DNA of 64,000 bases from Oceanimonas baumannii (GCF_002245495.1 NZ_NQJF01000001.1:1-64000); one strand, 5' to 3'. Counted from the stretch's first letter, positions 21,766-31,815 are shown. Numbers and translations: made by a program. Notes: generated from the letters alone by a model not told the origin.

Positions 21766-22358
21766 GCCAGACCATTTTCCTGCTCGACAACTACGACTCT
21801 TTTACCTACAACCTGGTGGATCAGTTCCGCGCCCTCGGTGCCACCGTCAATATTTACCGTAACACGGTGCCGGTGGCGCAACTGCTGGCCGCCATGGAGC
21901 AGGCCAATAACCCGGTACTGGTGCTCTCCCCAGGGCCGGGCAAACCCAGTGACGCCGGCAACATGCCCACCCTGATTGAACAGTGCCTGGGCCGGTTTCC
22001 CATCCTCGGTATCTGCCTGGGCCACCAGGCGCTGGTAGAGCACTACGGCGGCCGGGTGGAAAGCGCCGGTGAAATCAAACACGGCAAAAGCTCGCTGATA
22101 AGCCACAGCGGTCAGGACATGTTCGCCGGTCTGCCCAACCCGTTGCCGGTGGCCCGCTACCACTCTCTGGTAGGCACCGAGATCCCCGCCGGCCTGGAAG
22201 TCGTGGCCGATTTCAATGGCATGACCATGGCGGTGCAGGACAAAACCAACCGGGTACTGGGTTTTCAGTTTCATCCCGAATCCATTATGACCACAGACGG
22301 GGCACGCCTGCTGGCCCAGAGCCTGGAATTTATCAGCAACAAGGAGAATGCCGCATGA
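21762..22358 (+). CDS. trpG: TrpG, anthranilate synthase glutamine amidotransferase
   Basis: Class I glutamine amidotransferase subunit supplying ammonia to TrpE. The 198-residue product has the nucleophile elbow [11 protein letters not shown] (Cys85) and the His-Glu pair in [10 protein letters not shown]. It is a stand-alone protein here, not fused to TrpD as in E. coli. Its ATG overlaps the trpE stop, and its stop overlaps trpD. Confidence 0.97.
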   Translation: MSQTIFLLDNYDSFTYNLVDQFRALGATVNIYRNTVPVAQLLAAMEQANNPVLVLSPGPGKPSDAGNMPTLIEQCLGRFPILGICLGHQALVEHYGGRVESAGEIKHGKSSLISHSGQDMFAGLPNPLPVARYHSLVGTEIPAGLEVVADFNGMTMAVQDKTNRVLGFQFHPESIMTTDGARLLAQSLEFISNKENAA

Positions 22359-23362
22359 GCCTGGCCATGGAGCAACTTTACCGGGGCGAAAACATCAGCC
22401 GCGAACAGGCTCATGCCCTGTTTGAACAAGTGATGAATGGCGACATGGATCCACTCATGCTGTCTTCCCTGCTCACCGCACTCAAGATCAAGGGCGAAAC
22501 GTCCGACGAAATCGCCGGTGCCGCCAGTGCCCTGCTGGCTGCCGCCAGGCCTTTTCCACGCCCGGATTATGCCTTTTGTGACATCGTCGGCACCGGCGGT
22601 GACGGCATGAATACCATTAATGTCTCCACCACCTCGGCGCTGGTGGCTGCAGCCTGCGGCATCAAGGTGGCCAAGCACGGCAACCGGGGCGTATCCTCCA
22701 AGTCCGGATCCTCCGATTTGCTGGAGCAACTGGGCATTCGCCTGGACTTAAGCCCGGAACAGGCCCGCCGTTGTCTGGACGAGACCAATGTATGCTTTTT
22801 GTTTGCGCCCCATTACCACGGCGGCATTCGCCATGCCATGCCAGTGCGTCAGGCGCTGAAAACCCGCACCATTTTCAATGTGCTGGGCCCGCTGATCAAC
22901 CCGGCCCGTCCCGGCTTTATGGTACTGGGCGTATACAGCCCGGCACTGGTGCGCCCCATTGCCGAAACACTGGTGGCCATGGGCCTGAACCGTGGCATGG
23001 TGGTTCACGGCAGCGGCCTCGACGAAATTGCCATTCACGGCACCACGCATATTGCCGAGATCAATCACGGTGAGATCAACGAATATGACATTACGCCCGA
23101 AGAGCTGGGTCTGGAACGCCATGATCTCAGCGCCATTGAAGGTGGCGAGCCGGCAGAAAACCGGCAAATCACCGAAGCGCTGCTGGCCGGAGAAGGCACC
23201 CTGGCCCAGCAAAGCGTCATTGCCATCAATGTAGCTCCCCTGCTGGTGATGAGCGGTCAGGTGAAAAACCTCAAGCAAGGCGTGGAGCGGGCGCTGTCCG
23301 TGTTAAGATCCGGGCGAGCCATGGATGTAGCCAAACAACTGGCGGAGTTAAGTCAATGCTGA
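22355..23362 (+). CDS. trpD: TrpD, anthranilate phosphoribosyltransferase
   Basis: Adds phosphoribose from PRPP to anthranilate. The 335-residue product shows the PRPP-binding [32 protein letters not shown], and the anthranilate-site [13 protein letters not shown]. It overlaps trpG by 4 nt and trpC by 7 nt. Confidence 0.97.
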   Translation: MSLAMEQLYRGENISREQAHALFEQVMNGDMDPLMLSSLLTALKIKGETSDEIAGAASALLAAARPFPRPDYAFCDIVGTGGDGMNTINVSTTSALVAAACGIKVAKHGNRGVSSKSGSSDLLEQLGIRLDLSPEQARRCLDETNVCFLFAPHYHGGIRHAMPVRQALKTRTIFNVLGPLINPARPGFMVLGVYSPALVRPIAETLVAMGLNRGMVVHGSGLDEIAIHGTTHIAEINHGEINEYDITPEELGLERHDLSAIEGGEPAENRQITEALLAGEGTLAQQSVIAINVAPLLVMSGQVKNLKQGVERALSVLRSGRAMDVAKQLAELSQC

Positions 23363-24741
23363 ATACAGTGCTCGGCAAAATCGTTGCCGACAAAAAAATC
23401 TGGGTAGCAGAACACAAGCAGAGCCTGCCGCTGGCAAGCTTTGAAAACACCCTTATGCCCAGTGATCGCCCCTTTGCGGCGGCCCTGGCCGCCGGCAATC
23501 CGGCCTTTATTCTGGAATGCAAAAAAGCCTCGCCTTCCAAAGGGCTTATCCGGGAAGTGTTCGATCTCGACGCCATTGCCGGTGTGTATGGCCGCTATGC
23601 GTCGGCCATTTCAGTGCTGACCGACGAGAAATACTTTCAGGGCCGTTTTGAATTTGTGACTCAGGTGCGCAATCAGGTGACCCAGCCGGTGATCTGCAAG
23701 GACTTCATTATCGATCCTTATCAGATCAAGCTGGCCCGTCATTACCAGGCCGACGCCATTCTGCTGATGCTGTCGGTTCTGAATGACGAAGAATACGCCT
23801 CACTTGCTGCGGTGGCGGAATCCCTCAACATGGGGGTGCTCACCGAAGTGATCGACGAAGACGAAGTAGCCCGCGCCCTGAAGTTGGGTGCCAAAGTCAT
23901 CGGCATCAACAACCGGGATCTGCGGGACTTAAGCATTGATCTCGACCGCACCAAACGGCTGGCGGCATTGATCCCCGACGACCGCATCGTGATCTCCGAA
24001 TCGGGTATTTATCATCACGGTCAGACCAAAGAACTGTCGGCCCATGCCGACGGCTTTCTGGTAGGCAGTTCGCTGATGGCGGAAGACAATCTCGATCTGG
24101 CAGTGCGCCGGCTGATCCTGGGCGACAACAAGGTTTGTGGTCTGACACGGCCGGAAGACGCCACTGCCGCTTACGAGGCCGGTGCCGTATATGGAGGGCT
24201 GATCTTCGTGGAAAAAAGCCCCCGTTGCGTGAGCCTGGATCAGGCCCGCACTGTGATGACCGGCGCGCCGCTCAACTACGTGGGCGTGTTCCAGAACCAC
24301 CCCATGGCAGAGGTGGTGGCAACCGCGCAAGAGTTAAGTCTCACCGCCGTGCAATTGCACGGTGACGAAGACGACACCATCATAGCCGCACTGAAGGCCC
24401 AACTGCCCGGCGTGGCCATCTGGAAAGCAGTGGCGGTAAGCGATGCCCTGCCAGCCTTGCCACAACAGGCTGACCGGCTGCTGTTCGACACCAAATCCGG
24501 CACTCAAAGCGGCGGTACCGGCCAGGCCTTTGACTGGGCCCTGCTGGCGAGCATCGACAAGGCCAATGCCATGCTGGCCGGCGGGCTCACTCCCGACAAT
24601 GCCGCCACCGCCGCCGCCCAAGGCTGCCGCGGCCTGGATTTTAACTCCGGCGTAGAAAGCGCCCCCGGCCAGAAAGACGCAGCCAAACTCAAGGCGGCCT
24701 TTGCCACCCTCAGACATTACGGACGCAGGATACAGAAATGA
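23356..24741 (+). CDS. trpC: TrpCF, fused indole-3-glycerol-phosphate synthase and PRA isomerase
   Basis: Bifunctional enzyme of 461 residues. Residues about 1-255 are the IGPS barrel ([60 protein letters not shown]). Residues about 256-461 are the PRAI barrel ([55 protein letters not shown]). The fusion is as in E. coli. It overlaps its neighbours on both sides. Confidence 0.97.
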   Translation: MLNTVLGKIVADKKIWVAEHKQSLPLASFENTLMPSDRPFAAALAAGNPAFILECKKASPSKGLIREVFDLDAIAGVYGRYASAISVLTDEKYFQGRFEFVTQVRNQVTQPVICKDFIIDPYQIKLARHYQADAILLMLSVLNDEEYASLAAVAESLNMGVLTEVIDEDEVARALKLGAKVIGINNRDLRDLSIDLDRTKRLAALIPDDRIVISESGIYHHGQTKELSAHADGFLVGSSLMAEDNLDLAVRRLILGDNKVCGLTRPEDATAAYEAGAVYGGLIFVEKSPRCVSLDQARTVMTGAPLNYVGVFQNHPMAEVVATAQELSLTAVQLHGDEDDTIIAALKAQLPGVAIWKAVAVSDALPALPQQADRLLFDTKSGTQSGGTGQAFDWALLASIDKANAMLAGGLTPDNAATAAAQGCRGLDFNSGVESAPGQKDAAKLKAAFATLRHYGRRIQK

Positions 24742-25931
24742 CCTTACTGAACCCCTTTTTCGGCGATTTTGGCGGCATGTATGTGCCGCAGATCCTGATA
24801 CCGGCCCTGTTGCAACTGGAGCAGGCCTTTGTAGACGCCCAGCAGGATCCGGAATTTGACCGCGAATTCCGCGAGCTGCTGGCGGAATACGCCGGCCGCC
24901 CCACCCCTCTCACCCGGGTGCGCAATCTGGCCGCCAACACCAAGACCCGCATCTACCTGAAGCGGGAAGATCTGCTCCACGGCGGCGCTCACAAAACCAA
25001 CCAGGTACTGGGTCAGGCGTTGCTGGCCAAGCGCATGGGCAAGACCGAGATCATCGCCGAAACCGGAGCCGGTCAGCACGGTGTGGCCACCGCCCTGGCC
25101 TGTGCCCTGCTCGGCCTCAAATGCCGGGTATATATGGGCGCAGTGGACTGCGAGCGGCAAAAGCCCAACGTATTCCGCATGAAGCTGATGGGTGCCGAGG
25201 TCATTCCGGTGCATTCCGGCTCCGCCACCCTAAAAGACGCCTGTACCGAAGCCCTGCGTGACTGGGCCGCCAACTATGAACAGGCCCACTATTTGCTGGG
25301 CACCGCTGCCGGCCCACACCCCTTCCCCACCATAGTGCGGGAATTCCAGCGCATGATTGGTGAAGAAGCCAAGGTGCAGATTGTGGAGCACGAAGCACGC
25401 CTGCCCGACGCGGTGATCGCCTGTGTGGGCGGTGGCTCCAATGCCATTGGCCTGTTTGCCGACTTTATTGAAGAAGAAAACGTCAGGCTTATCGGCGTGG
25501 AGCCGGCGGGCAAAGGCATCGACACCGGCGAGCACGGTGCCACCCTGGGTGAAGGCACCAAAGGCGTGTTCTTTGGCATGCTGTCGCTGATGATGCACGA
25601 TGACGACGGCCAGGTGGAAGAGTCCTACTCAGTCTCTGCCGGCCTCGATTTTCCGTCGGTTGGTCCTCAGCACGCGTATCTGGCCACCACCGGCCGGGCA
25701 CAGTATGTATCGGTGACCGACGAAGAAGCGCTCGATGCTTTCCAGGCCCTGGCACGTAATGAGGGGATTATTCCGGCGCTGGAGTCCTCCCACGCCCTGG
25801 CTTACGCCCTGAAAATGGCCGAAGCCGAACCGGAAAAAGAACAAGTACTGGTAGTTAACCTGTCCGGTCGTGGCGACAAGGACATCTTTACCGTCGCCGA
25901 TATTCTGGAGCAAAAAGGAGAAATCAAATGA
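24738..25931 (+). CDS. trpB: TrpB, tryptophan synthase beta chain
   Basis: PLP enzyme that condenses indole with serine. The 397-residue product has the PLP lysine in [13 protein letters not shown] (Lys86), the substrate motif [12 protein letters not shown], and the phosphate-binding VGGGSNAIG. It overlaps trpC and trpA by 4 nt each, consistent with stoichiometric synthesis of the alpha2-beta2 complex. Confidence 0.98.
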   Translation: MTLLNPFFGDFGGMYVPQILIPALLQLEQAFVDAQQDPEFDREFRELLAEYAGRPTPLTRVRNLAANTKTRIYLKREDLLHGGAHKTNQVLGQALLAKRMGKTEIIAETGAGQHGVATALACALLGLKCRVYMGAVDCERQKPNVFRMKLMGAEVIPVHSGSATLKDACTEALRDWAANYEQAHYLLGTAAGPHPFPTIVREFQRMIGEEAKVQIVEHEARLPDAVIACVGGGSNAIGLFADFIEEENVRLIGVEPAGKGIDTGEHGATLGEGTKGVFFGMLSLMMHDDDGQVEESYSVSAGLDFPSVGPQHAYLATTGRAQYVSVTDEEALDAFQALARNEGIIPALESSHALAYALKMAEAEPEKEQVLVVNLSGRGDKDIFTVADILEQKGEIK

Positions 25932-26734
25932 GCCGCTACCACCGTTTGTTCGAGCGCCTTAACAGCGCCAACGAAGGGGCCTTTGTGCCCTTCGTGACCC
26001 TGGGCGATCCCACCCCCGAACAGTCACTCAAGGTGATTGATGCCCTGGTAGCCGGTGGTGCAGATGCCCTGGAGCTGGGCATTCCGTTCTCCGATCCCAT
26101 TGCTGATGGCCCCACCATTCAGGCCGCCACCCTGCGCGCCCGGAATGCCGGTACCCGCACCCAGACCTGTTTCGATATGCTGACCCAGGTACGGGAAAAG
26201 TACCCTGAACTGCCCATCGGCCTGCTGGTGTACGCCAACCTGGTGTATGCCCCGGGTGTCGACAGCTTCTACAGCCGAGCCGCCGCCGCCGGTGTGGACT
26301 CGGTACTGGTGGCAGACGTGCCACTGGAAATGGCCGCGCCCTTCAAGGCTGCTGCCGACAAGGCCGGGGTTGAGAGCATTTACATCGCGCCGCCCAACGG
26401 TGACGAAGCCACCCTGAAAGCAGTGGCAGAAACCGGCTCCGGCTATACCTATCTGCTGAGCCGCGCCGGCGTGACCGGCACCGAGACCAAGGCCGGTACC
26501 CCGGTAGACACCCTGCTCGCCACCCTGGCCAAATACGATGCGCCGCCGTCGCTGCTGGGCTTTGGTATCTCCAGCCCCGAGCAGGTGCGCGATGCCATCA
26601 AATCCGGTGCCGCCGGCGCCATCTCTGGCTCCGCCGTGGTCAAGATCATTGAACAGCACCTGGACCAACCCCAGGCCATGCTGAATGCCCTCACCGCCTT
26701 TGTAAAAGAGATGAAAGCGGCGACAAGGAAATAA
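25928..26734 (+). CDS. trpA: TrpA, tryptophan synthase alpha chain
   Basis: Cleaves indole-3-glycerol phosphate to indole and glyceraldehyde-3-phosphate. The 268-residue TIM barrel has catalytic Glu49 and Asp60 in [17 protein letters not shown], numbering as in E. coli, and the phosphate-binding [10 protein letters not shown]. It is the last gene of the trp operon, closed by the hairpin at 26797-26833. Confidence 0.98.
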   Translation: MSRYHRLFERLNSANEGAFVPFVTLGDPTPEQSLKVIDALVAGGADALELGIPFSDPIADGPTIQAATLRARNAGTRTQTCFDMLTQVREKYPELPIGLLVYANLVYAPGVDSFYSRAAAAGVDSVLVADVPLEMAAPFKAAADKAGVESIYIAPPNGDEATLKAVAETGSGYTYLLSRAGVTGTETKAGTPVDTLLATLAKYDAPPSLLGFGISSPEQVRDAIKSGAAGAISGSAVVKIIEQHLDQPQAMLNALTAFVKEMKAATRK

Positions 26735-26745
26735 GACGCGCTTCC

Positions 26746-26797
26746 GTCATCCCCGAGAAGGAACGTCATCCTCGCGTAGACGGGGACGGGGTCCATA
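26746..26797. repeat. Short GC-rich intergenic repeat after trpA
   Basis: Two similar half units, GTCATCCCCGAGAAG and GTCATCCTCGCGTAGACG, lead into GGGGACGGGGTCCAT. This resembles the common dispersed imperfect palindromes found between genes in GC-rich Proteobacteria. A related palindrome lies at the other side of the restriction island (31218-31244). Confidence 0.45.
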
Positions 26798-26833
26798 AAA
26801 ACGGCGCGCAGGTTAACCCCAAGCGCCGTTTTT
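26797..26833 (+). terminator. Terminator at the end of the trp operon
   Basis: AAAAACGGCGC pairs perfectly with GCGCCGTTTTT across a 15-nt loop, giving an 11-bp stem ending in a T tract on both strands. It marks the junction between the trp operon and the AT-rich island that follows. Confidence 0.88.
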
Positions 26834-26873
26834 ACGGTACTCAATAGTTACTATAAATCAGGAATTAAAAATA

Positions 26874-27864
26874 ATGTCACTAATTCCTAACATTCCTAAT
26901 TTACTAGAATTTTTGGGTTCCCTTTCTCAATGGGATATACCTCTTTATAAAAAGTTGACAAAAACTGACCTTGGTCTTAAAGGTAGCAATGGTAAAAAAA
27001 GTAATCAAGGCGGTCCACTTATTCCTGTTAAATTCATAGATTATATGCCTCAATTCCCTGAGCCAGTAGATCCGCTAGCCAGCGATAGTATAGATATCAA
27101 CCTTGAACTTTGGAACGAGAAGTTTTATTGGGGCCAATCACGCTCTAAATTTCTTTATGAAACTCGTAACTTACAGCGCTCTCGAGAATATCGTATTACT
27201 ACCAACATTAAACAGTGGTTGAGTAAAGCTGAGGATGGTGACTTCATTATAATTCAAAAAAAATCTTATTAATGATAAACATCTGCGGATTGTAACTCTC
27301 TCGAAGGAAAGTATAGAGAATACAGGGGAAATCAAACGTTTTGGTATATTAAGCCATCATAATCCGTTCACTATCAAAGATCTGAATGTTGTAAAACATC
27401 AACGTGAAGAACTACAGACTCAGCCCTTCCAGAAACAGGATTTTAACCGAGAAAAAGTAACTTCAACAAGCACTACCAATGCTCGTTCAAAAGACTTTTC
27501 TGAGGCAGTAAATGTACAATATAATTATAAGTGTGCTTTATGCGGAGAAGGACTATGCTCTCCAGCTGGCAGCAATAATGAAGTAGAAGCGGCTCACATT
27601 ATCCCTGTAGCCTCGAATGGCCCGGATGATGTTCGAAACGGTTTAACATTATGCAGAAAACACCATTGGGCTTTTGATCGTGGTATGTGGGGCCTTACTG
27701 ATACTCTCACAGTTACTGTACCCGCATCAGTACAAGCCCTTCCTCAAAATGACCAATTGACCGCTTTTGACGGTAAAAAAATTTATCAACCAAAAGATAT
27801 AAGCCTTCAACCACATATAGATGCAATTAGATGGCACAGAGATAATATACTTCTTAATGACTGA
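26874..27864 (+). pseudogene. HNH endonuclease with B3-like N-terminal domain, frameshifted
   Basis: The first frame (26874-27272, 132 codons) ends just after a run of eight A at 27256-27263. Removing one A joins it to an open frame that runs to the TGA at 27862, giving about 329 residues. The C-terminal part is an HNH nuclease: zinc-type CxxC in YKCALCGEGLC, EAAHIIPVASNGPDDVRNGL, LCRKHHWAFDRGMW. This is the predicted-restriction-endonuclease type of HNH (COG3440-like). The N-terminal region has a tract (TRNLQRSREYRI, then EDGDFIII) that resembles the N-terminal domain of the neighbouring EcoRII-like enzyme. AGGA precedes the ATG by 10 nt. It is AT-rich, unlike the trp genes. It could be a decayed gene, a phase-variable gene, one rescued by slippage, or a sequencing error. 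Confidence 0.78.
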
Positions 27865-27964
27865 GTATAGACAAGAATCCACTCCGCTCTGAAGCAGACA
27901 GTAGTTCATCGTTTTTATCATGAAAAACTGCTGTATGAGATAGTTGATAAAAATATCTCGCTTA

Positions 27965-29191
27965 CTATATGACTACGTTTATAAACTCTTTAAACGTCAA
28001 CAAACCATCTTGCTGTTCAGGCAAATACGTCTGATGCAATGCCTGAGGTACGACAAGCTGTATATTCATTTTGATCATTTGTTCTGTCTGATCCCGGGAT
28101 ATGGCTGGTTCAAGAGTAATAAGGTGCTTTTTTTTCACTCTACTTGCCTCAGCCAGGACCTGCCGCCAACGCTCTTTACAGGTCGTTTTCGCAGCAAGAA
28201 TGTGAAGTTTTTCATTATCGTAACCAGGATCCAGATATGCTATTTGTGAAGGGAAAAGAAAGTCCGGCTTTTGTTTACCTTCAGTATAGACCCCTTTATC
28301 AAAAGACACTTTATTCTTTATAAGTATTTCAGTAATATGATTTTCAAAAGCATGACCAACTCTTGATTTTCTCCGGTTCTGAACACTTAAAGAAAACCTG
28401 ATAAACTCATCAACATCATTTCCATTATCACCAAAGCCCTCCTTCAGTTTTTCAGACACAATATGTCTTTCCAATATTCTGAAAAGTTTCTCTTCATTTC
28501 CCATCCATGTCAGCAACGTGTTATCTGGATCTTCTGTCTCAGATACTTTCTCCTTAATAAGCTTCCTTGAGAAATCTGAAAACCTCTTTGTAGTCGGAAA
28601 TTTAGAGTCAAACTTATCTATAAGCTGCTCCAGAAAAACCTTATCGGAATCTGACTGAATATAAAACTCTATCCCCAACTCGGCCAGCATTAATCTTACC
28701 GGAGCAACAACTAAGCCTTCATCCAAAGGTAAAGGTTTCAGACTGTTCCCCTCTCTTTCTTTTGCCGAACCAAAAATACTTCTTAACTGTGATTCTGCCT
28801 GACTACCAGAAGGAGTGCACACAGTTAACAATGTTTTATCTTTAGTCATTGCAATAATAAATAAATCACCCGCCCTCATTAAGCGGGTGACTTCATTGCT
28901 TCGGTAGTATAAACGATACTCGGCTGAACGGTGCGGTTGATTGTAACGAGTATCGTACCATGACATGGTGTCCTCACAAATCACGGGATCACTGTCATCT
29001 CCCGTAATGTAGACCATGGTTACAGGAAAATACCACTTATCTCCGTTCTCTGGATACCCTAGGAAATCAGAAAACCCTGCACCTTTTAAACCTCCTACTT
29101 CATGCTGATTTGATTTTTTAGGATCAGCATCAACACTCGTCAGATATTTTTCCGCAGCAGTTATGAACACGTCCTTCAGTTTCTCGAACAT
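27965..29191 (-). CDS. ecoRIIR: EcoRII-type restriction endonuclease (type IIE), likely CCWGG
   Basis: The 408-residue product has the two-domain layout of EcoRII (404 aa). An N-terminal effector-binding B3-like domain (about 30-160) is followed by a C-terminal PD-(D/E)XK nuclease (about 265-408) with NRRKSRVGHAFENH, EGKQKPDFLFPS and LAAKTTCKERWRQVLAEA. The last motif holds the catalytic Lys and is nearly the EcoRII sequence. Target CCWGG is inferred from this similarity and the Dcm-like methylase upstream. The start (29191) has GGAG 6-7 nt before it and overlaps vsr by 62 bp. AT-rich relative to flanks. Confidence 0.9.
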   Translation of the reverse strand: MFEKLKDVFITAAEKYLTSVDADPKKSNQHEVGGLKGAGFSDFLGYPENGDKWYFPVTMVYITGDDSDPVICEDTMSWYDTRYNQPHRSAEYRLYYRSNEVTRLMRAGDLFIIAMTKDKTLLTVCTPSGSQAESQLRSIFGSAKEREGNSLKPLPLDEGLVVAPVRLMLAELGIEFYIQSDSDKVFLEQLIDKFDSKFPTTKRFSDFSRKLIKEKVSETEDPDNTLLTWMGNEEKLFRILERHIVSEKLKEGFGDNGNDVDEFIRFSLSVQNRRKSRVGHAFENHITEILIKNKVSFDKGVYTEGKQKPDFLFPSQIAYLDPGYDNEKLHILAAKTTCKERWRQVLAEASRVKKKHLITLEPAISRDQTEQMIKMNIQLVVPQALHQTYLPEQQDGLLTFKEFINVVI

Positions 29192-29651
29192 CCCTTACTC
29201 CATTTATATCAGCCACTGAGTGTATGCCTCCCGAACGAACCCATCTGGCTATGCAGTCCAGTAGCAAATCTTTTTTTATTTTTTTTCTACCTTTAATAGC
29301 GCATTCCCACACAACAAGAACTCTTATCCCTTTATAAAGAAGTGACTGAGTTACTTTTTCATCCCGCTGAATGTTTTTATTAAGCTTATTTTTCCAGAAC
29401 TCTTTTCTTGTGGCGGGCAGGTGAAACATATAACATCCATGAGCATGCCAGAAGCATCCATGAACAAAAATAACTGCCCTGAATTTAGGGAAATAAAGAT
29501 CTGGTTTGCCGGGCAACTCTGGCGGAGATATGCGATATCGAAAACCAAGATGATGCAGACCTTTTCTTATAATCAGCTCTGGTTTTGTATCACGTCCCCG
29601 GATAGCCCGCATATTCTTACTTCTGACTTCCGGGGAGTGAACATCAGCCAT
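29130..29651 (-). CDS. vsr: Vsr, very-short-patch mismatch endonuclease
   Basis: Nicks next to T:G mismatches that arise from deamination of 5-methylcytosine in Dcm sites. The 173-residue product has RSKNMRAIRGRDTKPEL, GKPDLYFPKFRAVIFVHGCFWH (catalytic Asp and zinc ligands) and VLVVWECAIKGRKK. It is about 17 residues longer than E. coli Vsr (156), and the extra tail is the stretch overlapping the restriction gene start. It lies 5 nt after dcm, the typical dcm-vsr pairing. Confidence 0.93.
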   Translation of the reverse strand: MADVHSPEVRSKNMRAIRGRDTKPELIIRKGLHHLGFRYRISPPELPGKPDLYFPKFRAVIFVHGCFWHAHGCYMFHLPATRKEFWKNKLNKNIQRDEKVTQSLLYKGIRVLVVWECAIKGRKKIKKDLLLDCIARWVRSGGIHSVADINGVRDVRETEGRVHNCCGKISDEC

Positions 29652-29656
29652 ATAAC

Positions 29657-31039
29657 TCAGGCCACATTTTTACTGTTGCTTATTTGTACAGCCTGCATAA
29701 TCCGGTCTTTCATCAGTTCAGCCACTGAACGGAATACAGGAACGACTACAGAATTACCAAACTGCTTATAAGCCTGTGTATCAGAAACCGGTATTCTAAA
29801 GCTTTCTTCTCCAGGTTCGCTGAAGCCCATAAGGCGAGAGCACTCTACCGGTGTAAGTCTGCGAGGCCTGTTAGCCATGTTAGCTTCATCTTCAAAGTCT
29901 TTGTCAAAATCCCAGCCACGATCTAACAGTATTTCAGAGCCATCTTTGTAATAACGTGCGGAAAGTGTTCTGGTTGCTGTAGTATTCTCATTTACCAGAC
30001 CGAATCCGAAACCGTTACCCGCAGCCTTATGCTTGGCCGCGTAATCATACAGATACTTCCACAGCTTGGGCGTAAGTATATAGTTAGGTGTGTAATCTGT
30101 ATCAAGCAGTTCACCCAGCTTCGGCTTTCTTTCCGGTATCATTTTCCTGATGTCTCGCAGGGTGAAACCATTATGAACACCAAGATCTTTTCTGAATCCT
30201 ACCAGAACAATACGCTCTCTGTGCTGAGGCAACCAGTGTTTACCATCAATTACTTTTGGGTCGTCACTGCCCATTTCTTCATTGTCAGATACCCAGTAGC
30301 CCAGTTCATCCAGTGTTTCCATGATCACCCGGAAAGTCTTTCCTTTGTCATGACTTTTGAGGTTTTTGACATTTTCAAGAACAAATGCTGCGGGCTGTTT
30401 GGCAGAAATAATCCGGGCTACATCGAAGAACAATGTACCCTGTGTCTTACATTCAAAGCCATGAGCACGCCCCATTGCATTTTTTTTGGAAACTCCGGCA
30501 ATAGAAAAGGGCTGGCAAGGAAATCCGGCAAGAAGCACATCATGATCAGGAATCATTCTGTCAATATTTTTGTAAGCTTCTTCCTCAGAGATATCATCAT
30601 CATTACTTAAAGTAATATCACGGATATCCTGATTGAAAGTATGATACTTTTCATTGCACGCATAGTTTGCTTTATAAGTACGGACTGCATATTTGTTCCA
30701 TTCGCTGGTAAACACACAGAGTCCATTCTGCTCTTCAAAACCTTTACGAATACCACCGATACCGGCGAACAAATCGATAAACCGGAAGTCCGCAGTTTCT
30801 GGTTTAACTTTTTCTTCAGGAAGCAGCTTCTTCAGGTGCTCATACTCACCGACATTCAGTCCCGGATTGGCTTTCCCTTTAACCCATCGATTGATGGTCT
30901 CTCGGCACCAATGACCAGAAGAGAACTCATTCAGGTACTCTCCAAGAAATTTTTGATCATAGATCTCCAACAGCTTTTCGATCAGCTCTTTGCCGCTGCG
31001 ATCTTCTGAGGACTGTATATCCAAAGGTAACTGCTCCAT
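29657..31039 (-). CDS. dcm: Dcm/M.EcoRII-type DNA (cytosine-5) methyltransferase
   Basis: Methylates the inner C of CCWGG by homology. The 460-residue product has an N-terminal DNA-binding extension (about 1-85, with helix-turn-helix-like [18 protein letters not shown]), motif [16 protein letters not shown], catalytic motif [13 protein letters not shown] with Cys175, motif [11 protein letters not shown], motif [16 protein letters not shown], and motifs IX-X with [14 protein letters not shown] and [14 protein letters not shown]. Length is close to E. coli Dcm (472). It heads the operon dcm-vsr-ecoRIIR and has its own promoter upstream. Confidence 0.95.
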   Translation of the reverse strand: MEQLPLDIQSSEDRSGKELIEKLLEIYDQKFLGEYLNEFSSGHWCRETINRWVKGKANPGLNVGEYEHLKKLLPEEKVKPETADFRFIDLFAGIGGIRKGFEEQNGLCVFTSEWNKYAVRTYKANYACNEKYHTFNQDIRDITLSNDDDISEEEAYKNIDRMIPDHDVLLAGFPCQPFSIAGVSKKNAMGRAHGFECKTQGTLFFDVARIISAKQPAAFVLENVKNLKSHDKGKTFRVIMETLDELGYWVSDNEEMGSDDPKVIDGKHWLPQHRERIVLVGFRKDLGVHNGFTLRDIRKMIPERKPKLGELLDTDYTPNYILTPKLWKYLYDYAAKHKAAGNGFGFGLVNENTTATRTLSARYYKDGSEILLDRGWDFDKDFEDEANMANRPRRLTPVECSRLMGFSEPGEESFRIPVSDTQAYKQFGNSVVVPVFRSVAELMKDRIMQAVQISNSKNVA

Positions 31040-31074
31040 AACTGCTTCCCCCGAAAGGGAAAATTGTGTGACGT

Positions 31075-31103
31075 ATGATCACTCGTTCTTCCCTTTCTGT
31101 CAA
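31075..31103 (-). promoter_or_regulatory. Candidate dcm promoter
   Basis: On the minus strand TTGACA (31103-31098) and GATCAT (31080-31075) are 17 bp apart, about 35 bp before the dcm ATG. The -10 lies within a copy of the 9-mer GTATGATCA (31073-31081), which recurs at 31136-31144. M.EcoRII-type enzymes are known to repress their own promoters, so the repeats may be operator sites. Confidence 0.5.
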
Positions 31104-31217
31104 CCTTACCCTGATCTTTTATACAGTATCGTACAGTATGATCATTTTTCCAGTAGTGGCTGCCCGCTCCCCATGCGGCAGTTTCGGGAACCCAGTGTAT
31201 TAAAGGGATAAAGGAAT

Positions 31218-31244
31218 GGTCCCCCGCCTTCGCGGGGGCGACCA
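31218..31244. repeat. GC-rich palindrome at the right edge of the restriction island
   Basis: CCCCCGC-CTTC-GCGGGGG (31221-31238) with partly complementary flanks TGGT/ACCA. It is a compact perfect palindrome in an otherwise AT-rich stretch and matches the style of the repeat found after trpA. The rest of 31104-31323 holds no gene that I can support. Confidence 0.5.
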
Positions 31245-31323
31245 GATCAGGTCATACAAGCAGCAAAGTAGCGTAACAAGCCAACAGCGAAGATTGCCAT
31301 AAGCTCCCATCACATGCTGACGT

Positions 31324-31815
31324 TTAGCTCTTGCTCTCTATTCCAAAATAACGCCTATGCAGTTCGCGGATTTCTTCAGCCAGCTCGGGCACCGGGCCGG
31401 CCACTTGGATCTCTGGCGCCACCTCATTAATGGCCAATGCCTTCACCGGCGAATCGCCCAGCCCCCACTCCTGGCACCACTCATCAAACTGCTCAGCAGA
31501 GCTGGCATACACAATACGCCCCAGACCAGCCCAGGCGTGAGCCGCCGAGCACATGGGGCAATGCTCTCCCGTGGTATACATAGTGGCCTGCGCCCGTTCG
31601 GTTTCACTCAGGTGCTCGGCAGCCCAGCGGGCCAGGGCAAGTTCCGGATGCCAGGTGGGCTCACTGGTGTGAATGCGGTTGCGATCTTCAGCCAGTACCC
31701 CGCCCTCGGCGGAGACCAGCACAGAGCCAAAAGCCATGTCGCCTTCGCTCAGGGCTTCTTCCGCCAGCTCCACACAACGGCGCAAATGGCGCAGATCCTG
31801 TTCGGATATGGTCAT
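31324..31815 (-). CDS. Nucleoside/guanine deaminase-family protein
   Basis: Cytidine/deoxycytidylate deaminase-like zinc enzyme. The start at 31815 is chosen for the strong AGGAGGGG upstream; this gives 163 residues. Zinc motifs are WHPELALARWAA (H-x-E; the usual Ala between them is Pro here) and TGEHCPMCSAAHAWAG (PCxxC type). The spacing matches guanine deaminase/tRNA-adenosine-deaminase-like proteins, but the true base is not determined by the sequence. It stands alone on the minus strand just outside the restriction island. Confidence 0.8.
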   Translation of the reverse strand: MTISEQDLRHLRRCVELAEEALSEGDMAFGSVLVSAEGGVLAEDRNRIHTSEPTWHPELALARWAAEHLSETERAQATMYTTGEHCPMCSAAHAWAGLGRIVYASSAEQFDEWCQEWGLGDSPVKALAINEVAPEIQVAGPVPELAEEIRELHRRYFGIESKS

